Shown here piece after piece: positions 7,372-11,958 of a stretch of DNA of 11,958 bases. Numbering within the stretch: the first letter of the stretch is position 1; each line of letters opens with the position of its first letter. The notes beneath the pieces are model-generated. The model had not been told where the DNA came from, ran no database searches, and saw only the letters and a list, made by a program, of their open reading frames with translations. Origin of the DNA: Clostridiales bacterium (lineage in GTDB: Bacteria; Bacillota; Clostridia; Caldicoprobacterales; UBA3941); the NCBI GenBank assembly GCA_012522165.1, contig JAAYKZ010000279.1, forward strand, positions 1-11,958, written 5' to 3'. Made by a program: the position numbers and the translations under genes.

Positions 7372-7542
7372 ATGAAAAGTATAAGTATTAATCTTCTTGA
7401 AGCCGCCCTTGAAGAGAAGGAAGAATATCTTGAAGAGCTAAAGAAGATTGAGGAAAGTATTCAAGAACAGATAGCAAATCTTCAATATGAAGTAGACGAG
7501 CTTTTAATAAGAATATATAATTCTTACAAAGATCAGGAATAA
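7372..7542 (+). CDS. Small coiled-coil protein, 56 aa, function unknown
   Basis: I do not recognise a named family. The ORF runs ATG to TAA on the plus strand, against every other gene here. It encodes a very acidic, Glu/Lys/Leu/Ile-rich peptide (starting MKSISINLLEAALEEKEEYL, ending YNSYKDQE) that should form one nearly continuous amphipathic helix or coiled coil, with no Cys, Trp, Pro or Gly. Support for it being real: AAAAGGAGGG lies 11 nt upstream, a strong hairpin-plus-T terminator begins 18 nt downstream, and it fills an otherwise gene-free divergent gap between the flippase-like gene and spoIVA. The C-terminal half faintly recalls Spo0E-like phosphatases (YEVDELLIRIY against SQELD-type motifs), but the Ser is missing and no loop separates two helices, so I do not assign it. 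Confidence 0.72.
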   Translation: MKSISINLLEAALEEKEEYLEELKKIEESIQEQIANLQYEVDELLIRIYNSYKDQE

Positions 7543-7560
7543 AACGCACTTTTATGTTTT

Positions 7561-7592
7561 ATGCAAGGATATCAATTATCCTTGCATTTTTT
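7561..7592 (+). terminator. Intrinsic terminator of the small plus-strand gene
   Basis: An 11-bp perfect stem (ATGCAAGGATA 7561-7571 with TATCCTTGCAT 7577-7587), loop TCAAT, is followed by five further T residues (7588-7592) and more T-rich sequence. It begins 18 nt after the TAA of the small ORF. Confidence 0.9.
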
Positions 7593-7607
7593 GTATTTTA
7601 CCAAAAT

Positions 7608-7635
7608 AAAAAAATCGTCAGCTCTGCTGACGATT
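7608..7635 (-). terminator. Intrinsic terminator of spoIVA
   Basis: On the minus strand a 10-bp stem (AATCGTCAGC 7635-7626 with GCTGACGATT 7622-7613) encloses the loop AGA and is followed by a T-run (7614-7608). It lies 22 nt downstream of the spoIVA stop codon and faces the plus-strand terminator 20 nt away. Confidence 0.9.
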
Positions 7636-7657
7636 CTGTTCCATAGCCTTATACTCT

Positions 7658-9136
7658 TTATAAGATTATGCAGATAAGTCCTCCGCTACCATCGTTAATT
7701 ATCCGTTGCAAGGTCTCTTGAATCTTGAACTGGGCATCTTCCGGCATCCTCATTAACTTATTAGATAGGCCTTCCTTTACCAGTTCATGCAGGGATTTTC
7801 CAAATATGTTGGACTCCCAAAGCTTTGTGGGATCAGATTCAAACTCATCCAACAAGTAGTTGATAAGCTCCTGACTCTGCTTTTCACTGCCCACTATAGG
7901 AGAAACCTCTGTCTGGATATCAGCCCGTATAAAGTGTAGGGAGGGGGCACTAGCCTTAAGGCGTACACCAAATCTGCCTCCTTGCTTAATAATCTCTGGT
8001 TCTTCCAGTATAAGTTCATCCATGGTGGGAGGCACGGTTCCGTAACCAGTAGTTCTCACATCTTCTAAGGCCTGGGCCACTTTATCATATTCTCTTTTAG
8101 CATGAGCTAGCTCTTTCATTAGTCCAATAAGCTGATAATCTCCTTCTATATTATAACCGCAAGTTTCTCCCAGGATCTTATAGAACATACCTGGCTTAGT
8201 ATCCATATTCACTTTAACCTTGCCATTGCCTAGACTTATTTCAGATATGGTTGGCTTTTCAACATACTCCGATTCCTCTAGCACGTCTTTAATCTTATAA
8301 ACATCCCTTACCCTGGATATATCCTCTGAAAATCCCTTGACAGATTGGAATATGTACTCGATTAACCAATGATCATCATCTAAGCTCTGAACCCATTTGG
8401 GCATGTCAATTCGAATCTCTGTTAATGGGAACTCGAAAAGAACATTACTGAGTATATCATCTATATCCTTAAGGGTTAAATTCATTACATCCAACAAAAG
8501 CACCGGAACATCGTATTTCTCCTCCAAAGCCTCACGCATATTTATGGTCTCTGGAGCATTGGGATTTTTAGAATTGAGAATAATTACAAAGGGCTTATTA
8601 AGCTCCTTAAGCTCGTTAACCACCCTCTCTTCTGCTTCTATGTAATTTGATCTAGAAATATCGGTTATACTACCATCAGTAGTAACCACTAAGCCAATGG
8701 TAGAATGATCCGTTATAACCTTTCTGGTTCCTAGCTCAGCTGCCTCTTCAAAGGGTATATCGTAGTCAAACCAGGGAGTACGGACCATCCTTGGACTATC
8801 CCCTTCCATATGGCCTATAGCACCTTTTACTAGATAACCTACACAGTCTACCATACGGACTTTTAAGTTTGCATTCTCACGAATAGTTATTTCTATAGCC
8901 TCATCGGGGACAAACTTGGGCTGAGTGGTCATAATAGTCCGTCCCGCTCCACTCTGAGGCATCTCGTCTATAGCTCTCTCCTTTTTATATGCATTTTCAA
9001 TATTAGGGAGAACCTGTAAATCCATAACTTTCTTTATCAAAGTGGATTTGCCTGTTCTTACCGGGCCTACCACTCCAATGTATATATCACCATCGGTACG
9101 TTCGGCAATATCCCGATACAAGTCGAATTTCTCCAT
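7658..9136 (-). CDS. spoIVA: Stage IV sporulation protein A, spore-coat morphogenetic ATPase
   Basis: SpoIVA is made in the mother cell, hydrolyses ATP and polymerises around the forespore as the platform on which the spore coat assembles; it also affects cortex formation. The 492-aa product equals the length of the Bacillus subtilis protein and opens the same way (MEKFDLYRDIAERT). The N-terminal TRAFAC-like domain has a Walker A motif GPVRTGKS (residues 24-31, Lys30), paired threonines at 70-71 in the sensor position, and a Walker B-like VRMVDCVGY (Asp97). The C-terminus GGLICIIL is the hydrophobic end typical of the family. ATG 9136 is chosen over the GTG at 9139 by similarity and by a GGGAGG 9 nt upstream. 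The gene has its own terminator and a sigma-E-like promoter candidate. It identifies the organism as an endospore former by ancestry. Confidence 0.97.
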   Translation of the reverse strand: MEKFDLYRDIAERTDGDIYIGVVGPVRTGKSTLIKKVMDLQVLPNIENAYKKERAIDEMPQSGAGRTIMTTQPKFVPDEAIEITIRENANLKVRMVDCVGYLVKGAIGHMEGDSPRMVRTPWFDYDIPFEEAAELGTRKVITDHSTIGLVVTTDGSITDISRSNYIEAEERVVNELKELNKPFVIILNSKNPNAPETINMREALEEKYDVPVLLLDVMNLTLKDIDDILSNVLFEFPLTEIRIDMPKWVQSLDDDHWLIEYIFQSVKGFSEDISRVRDVYKIKDVLEESEYVEKPTISEISLGNGKVKVNMDTKPGMFYKILGETCGYNIEGDYQLIGLMKELAHAKREYDKVAQALEDVRTTGYGTVPPTMDELILEEPEIIKQGGRFGVRLKASAPSLHFIRADIQTEVSPIVGSEKQSQELINYLLDEFESDPTKLWESNIFGKSLHELVKEGLSNKLMRMPEDAQFKIQETLQRIINDGSGGLICIIL

Positions 9137-9209
9137 CACCTTTTCCCTCCCTGTTATTAGATCCCAATTTCATTGCATTACAATCCCAACATACATATAT
9201 ATCTATAGT

Positions 9210-9240
9210 AATGTATATTGCTGGAGGAAAAGGTTTATGA
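9210..9240 (-). promoter_or_regulatory. Candidate sigma-E promoter of spoIVA
   Basis: On the minus strand TCATAAA (9240-9234) is followed after 16 nt by TATACATT (9217-9210). The second element is close to the sigma-E -10 consensus CATACAnT. The first is a partial match to the -35 consensus, and the spacing is about one nucleotide longer than usual. Transcription would start near 9203, about 67 nt before the ATG. Sigma-E control of spoIVA is established in Bacillus; here it is inference. Confidence 0.4.
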
Positions 9241-9257
9241 CAGGTTGTCACTAAAAA

Positions 9258-10277
9258 TTATAGCCATTTATTTATACCTTCTTCACTTTCAAAGGTCTTG
9301 CTTCGAAGCATGAGATCTTCAACAGCTTCTTCTGCACTTTTTCTCTCAAAAAGTACATAGTATAGCTGCTCAGTGATAGGCATTTCCACATCAAGCCTCT
9401 TAGCTAATTCATATGCCGCGTGACAGGTTTTTACTCCTTCTACTGCCATTCCAACAGTATTAAGTGCTTCGTCTAAAGTTTTTCCCTGACCAATCAAGAT
9501 ACCTGCTCGTCTATTTCTACTGTGCATACTTGTACAGGTGACAATGAGATCTCCAATACCTGTTAATCCTGCAAAGGTACTAGGTAGCGCACCCATAGCT
9601 TGTCCTAGCCGTGTTATTTCTACTATCCCTCTAGTAGTTAAAGCTGCTCTAGTATTGTCACCATAGCCTAGACCATCGCTTACTCCAGCAGCTAGAGCGA
9701 TGATATTTTTTAATGCACCACCCATCTCCACGCCAATGATATCTGAATTGGTATATACCCTAAAATTTGGGGTCATAAATACATCCTGTACAAATTCCGA
9801 AACCCCTTGTTCCTTAGCCGCACTTACAACAGCAGTAGGTACTCCTCTAGAAACTTCTTCAGCATGACTTGGCCCAGACAATACTGCTATTTTGCAGTGA
9901 GGAATTTCTTCTTCAATAACTTGGGAAAGCCTTTTTAAACTCTTTACCTCTAATCCTTTTGCAACATTTACTACAATCCCATCTTGAGGAACAAAACTAC
10001 AAATGTCTGAAGCAACACTACGCACAGCCTGGGAAGATACAGCCAGAACTACAAGATCTGTACCCCTGATAGTTTGTTCCTTGTCATTAAAAACTTGGAT
10101 ATTAGATGGTAAAGTTATATTGGGTAGATACCGTTTATTCTGTCTAGTTGTATTAATCTGGCTAAAAACTTCCTCCTCATATGCCCAAAGATTCACATCT
10201 ATACCCTTGTTTGCTAATAATATGGAAAGGGCTGTTCCCCAACTACCCGCACCAATAACAGAAACTCTTTTTATCAT
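9258..10277 (-). CDS. gpsA: Glycerol-3-phosphate dehydrogenase [NAD(P)+]
   Basis: This cytoplasmic enzyme reduces dihydroxyacetone phosphate to sn-glycerol-3-phosphate, the backbone of phospholipids. The 339-aa protein has the usual length. The N-terminal Rossmann motif is GAGSWG (residues 9-14); other conserved stretches are NVAKGLE (104-110), LSGPSHAEEV (133-142), and GGALKNIIALAAGVSDGLGYGDNTRAA from residue 186, which includes the catalytic Lys190. LTGIGDLIVTCTS is also present. The ATG overlaps the plsY stop as ATGA (10277-10274), with AGGAAG 6 nt upstream inside plsY, so translation is probably coupled to plsY. Its product is the substrate of PlsY, so the pairing makes metabolic sense. 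Only a weak 5-bp hairpin (TGACA/TGTCA at 9238-9250) follows the gene, so some transcription may continue into spoIVA. Confidence 0.97.
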   Translation of the reverse strand: MIKRVSVIGAGSWGTALSILLANKGIDVNLWAYEEEVFSQINTTRQNKRYLPNITLPSNIQVFNDKEQTIRGTDLVVLAVSSQAVRSVASDICSFVPQDGIVVNVAKGLEVKSLKRLSQVIEEEIPHCKIAVLSGPSHAEEVSRGVPTAVVSAAKEQGVSEFVQDVFMTPNFRVYTNSDIIGVEMGGALKNIIALAAGVSDGLGYGDNTRAALTTRGIVEITRLGQAMGALPSTFAGLTGIGDLIVTCTSMHSRNRRAGILIGQGKTLDEALNTVGMAVEGVKTCHAAYELAKRLDVEMPITEQLYYVLFERKSAEEAVEDLMLRSKTFESEEGINKWL

Positions 10278-10882
10278 TTTAATCTTCCTATTCTATTTCG
10301 TCTTGAAGTAATCTTATTCTCCTGCCCCTTTAATAGCCTTGATATATTGCTTCTGTGTCTATATATAGCCAAAATGGCTAGGAGAAAGGCACCAATTATA
10401 TGTGGAATACTATACTTGAACGCAATAACCAGTATAGGAAATAGTACCGCTACAGTAATTGAAGCTAGGGATACATAGCCAGTAAAGACAATAACCAGCA
10501 CCTCTACTATTAAAAGTATAAGAGAAATAAGGGGAAAGAGTATGACTAAAGTTCCAAATGAGGTAGCAATCCCCTTGCCTCCTTTGAATTCTAGGAGAAA
10601 AGGCCAGTTGTGTCCCGCAACTGCCGCTATGCCCCCTATCAATCCACCTACATCTCCTTTTATCCATAGTCCTATCAATGTTGCCAGTAGTCCTTTTAGG
10701 GTATCAGCCAAAAATACAATAGCCCCAGCCTTAAAGCCCAAAACTCTATAAACATTAGTAGCTCCGAGATTTCCACTGCCATGCTCCCGTACATCAACCT
10801 TGGCCATTAGCTTGCCCACAAGATAGGATGAAGAAATGTTCCCCAGAAAATATCCAATTATAGCTATAAGAATATACCACAT
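10274..10882 (-). CDS. plsY: Acyl-phosphate:glycerol-3-phosphate acyltransferase PlsY
   Basis: This integral membrane enzyme transfers an acyl group from acyl-phosphate (made by PlsX) to glycerol-3-phosphate, giving lysophosphatidic acid. The 202-aa protein is of normal size with several hydrophobic segments (about 3-20, 52-72, 78-97, 108-133 and further C-terminal ones). All three cytoplasmic motifs are visible: SGNLGATNVYRVLG (36-49), GHNWPFLLEFKGGKGIATSFG from residue 90, and HRSNISRLLKGQENK near the C-terminus. ATG 10882 has AGGGGG 7 nt upstream. It starts 15 nt after the der stop codon and overlaps gpsA by 4 nt, so the three genes form one operon. The final residues (NRIGRLK) are basic. 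Confidence 0.97.
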   Translation of the reverse strand: MWYILIAIIGYFLGNISSSYLVGKLMAKVDVREHGSGNLGATNVYRVLGFKAGAIVFLADTLKGLLATLIGLWIKGDVGGLIGGIAAVAGHNWPFLLEFKGGKGIATSFGTLVILFPLISLILLIVEVLVIVFTGYVSLASITVAVLFPILVIAFKYSIPHIIGAFLLAILAIYRHRSNISRLLKGQENKITSRRNRIGRLK

Positions 10883-10897
10883 TATATAGCCCCCTCT

Positions 10898-11958
10898 CTA
10901 ATCATTGGATTTCCTTTGCCTTAAAATAAACCTAATAGGTGTGCCTTCAAGACCAAAACTCTTCCTAAATTGATTCTCCAAATACCTTAAATATGAATAA
11001 TGCATTAAATCTGGGTCATTGACAAATAGAACAAAGGTAGGAGGTTTAACTGCCACCTGAGTTCCATAATAGATTTTTAATCTCCTGCCCTTGTTCGTTG
11101 GTGGTTCTGAAAAGGCTACGGCATCAGCAATACACTCATTTAATACTCCCGTAGAAATTCTGAAAGTACACTGGGCATAGACCTGATTAACCATCTCGAT
11201 AACCCTGTTTAGCCGCTGCCCTGTGTGGGCCGATGTAAAGAGACTAGGTGCGTATTGCATAAATGCTAAATCATTTGCTAGTCGCTTTCTAAATTGGCTC
11301 ATGGTATTGGTCTCTTTTTCTATAAGATCCCATTTATTCATTATAATAATGCAGCCTTTTCCTTCATCATGTATAAGACCAGCTATCTTTTTATCCTGCT
11401 CAGTAACCTCCTTAGTAGCATCAATAACCAAAAGAGCCACATCACAACGGCGAATAGCTGCTAGTGCCCTAATAACACTATATCTCTCCAGCTCATCGCT
11501 TATTCTGCTCTTTCTTCTAATGCCGGCAGTATCAATAATGACATACTTCTGTCCATCAAACACAAAAGGAGTATCTATTGCATCTCTAGTAGTACCTGGA
11601 ATATCGCTTACAATTACCCTTTCTTCTCCCAGAAGTCTATTAACGATAGAGGATTTTCCTACGTTGGGTTTGCCAAGTACAGCAATCCTAATAACGTCCT
11701 CATCTTCATCTTGTACCTCCAGCTGAGGAAGGTGTTCTATCACTGCATCTAAAAGATCCCCCAATCCTCTTTTATGAGAGGCTGATATAGATATAGGTTC
11801 ACCTATACCTAGATTATAAAATTCATACAGCATATCCTCCTCATGGGGAGCATCTATCTTGTTGACTGCTAAAACAATAGGATTGTTGGCCTTTCTCAAT
11901 AGATTAGCTACCTCTTGATCTGCAGGAGAAATCACTTCCTTGCCGTCTACCAAAAAAA
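10898..11958 (-). CDS. der: GTPase Der (EngA), N-terminus outside the window
   Basis: Der has two tandem GTPase domains and a C-terminal KH-like domain, and helps assemble the 50S ribosomal subunit. The visible 353 residues start inside the first GTPase domain: NKID (G4 motif) and a following SISASHKRGLGDLLDAV stretch are present, but its P-loop is missing. The second GTPase domain is complete: GKPNVGKSS (P-loop), PGTTRD (G2), DTAG (G3), NKWD (G4) and TSA (G5). The KH-like domain follows, ending with the basic tail FILRQRKSND. The frame stays open to the window edge (TTT TTG before GTAGAC), and that TTG at 11953 is not the start. Compared with the usual length of about 440 residues, roughly 85-90 N-terminal residues lie beyond position 11958. 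The truncation is a window artefact. Confidence 0.97.
   Translation of the reverse strand, partial: FLVDGKEVISPADQEVANLLRKANNPIVLAVNKIDAPHEEDMLYEFYNLGIGEPISISASHKRGLGDLLDAVIEHLPQLEVQDEDEDVIRIAVLGKPNVGKSSIVNRLLGEERVIVSDIPGTTRDAIDTPFVFDGQKYVIIDTAGIRRKSRISDELERYSVIRALAAIRRCDVALLVIDATKEVTEQDKKIAGLIHDEGKGCIIIMNKWDLIEKETNTMSQFRKRLANDLAFMQYAPSLFTSAHTGQRLNRVIEMVNQVYAQCTFRISTGVLNECIADAVAFSEPPTNKGRRLKIYYGTQVAVKPPTFVLFVNDPDLMHYSYLRYLENQFRKSFGLEGTPIRFILRQRKSND

Noticed and set aside
7372..7542. Assignment of the small ORF as a Spo0E-like aspartyl phosphatase
   Set aside because: The YEVDELLIRIY stretch aligns loosely with the SQELD motif, but the Ser is absent and there is no turn between two helices.
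9238..9250. TGACA/TGTCA hairpin as a gpsA terminator
   Set aside because: Only 5 bp of stem with a 3-nt loop and no clean T-run after it on the minus strand; too weak to call.
11223..11726. 167-aa plus-strand ORF antisense to der
   Set aside because: A shadow of the conserved GTPase domain codons on the other strand; Ser/Leu-rich with no recognisable domain and no ribosome binding site of note.

Overview
This window looks like ordinary chromosome from a low-GC, endospore-forming member of the Clostridia. The DNA is AT-rich, the Shine-Dalgarno sites are strong (AGGAGG type), the intrinsic terminators are hairpin plus U-tract, and a full-length spoIVA lies next to the der-plsY-gpsA cluster familiar from Clostridia. 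The sequence alone does not settle genus or species. I see no rRNA, tRNA, CRISPR array, insertion sequence or phage gene.

Layout, following transcription of the minus strand (right to left). (1) 11958-9258: der (5' end cut off by the window edge), plsY and gpsA are tightly packed. This unit covers ribosome assembly and the first steps of glycerophospholipid synthesis (GpsA makes glycerol-3-phosphate, PlsY acylates it). (2) 9136-7658: spoIVA, the spore-coat basement ATPase, has its own sigma-E-like promoter candidate and its own terminator. (3) 7372-7542: the only plus-strand gene, a 56-codon coiled-coil ORF with a ribosome binding site and terminator of its own, convergent with spoIVA and divergent from the next gene. 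(4) 7195-6176: an integral-membrane protein of the LPG-synthase-TM/UPF0104 flippase-like family. (5) 6017-2154: zwf (glucose-6-phosphate dehydrogenase), a cyclase/kynurenine-formamidase-like metalloenzyme and a B12-binding radical SAM protein. All three overlap end to end and finish at a terminator whose loop contains the last stop codon. (6) 2033-216: a LytR-CpsA-Psr (LCP) envelope protein with an unusual C-terminal repeat region, with its own promoter and terminator. Positions 1-181 are AT-rich with no gene I can support.

Most of the window is core biology. The items most worth following are the C-terminal tail of the LCP protein, which reads as three helical repeats resembling the Hsp70 lid; the unannotated small coiled-coil gene; and the translationally coupled zwf-cyclase-radical SAM trio, whose joint function is not obvious. 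I did not find convincing evidence of a new defence or mobile system.
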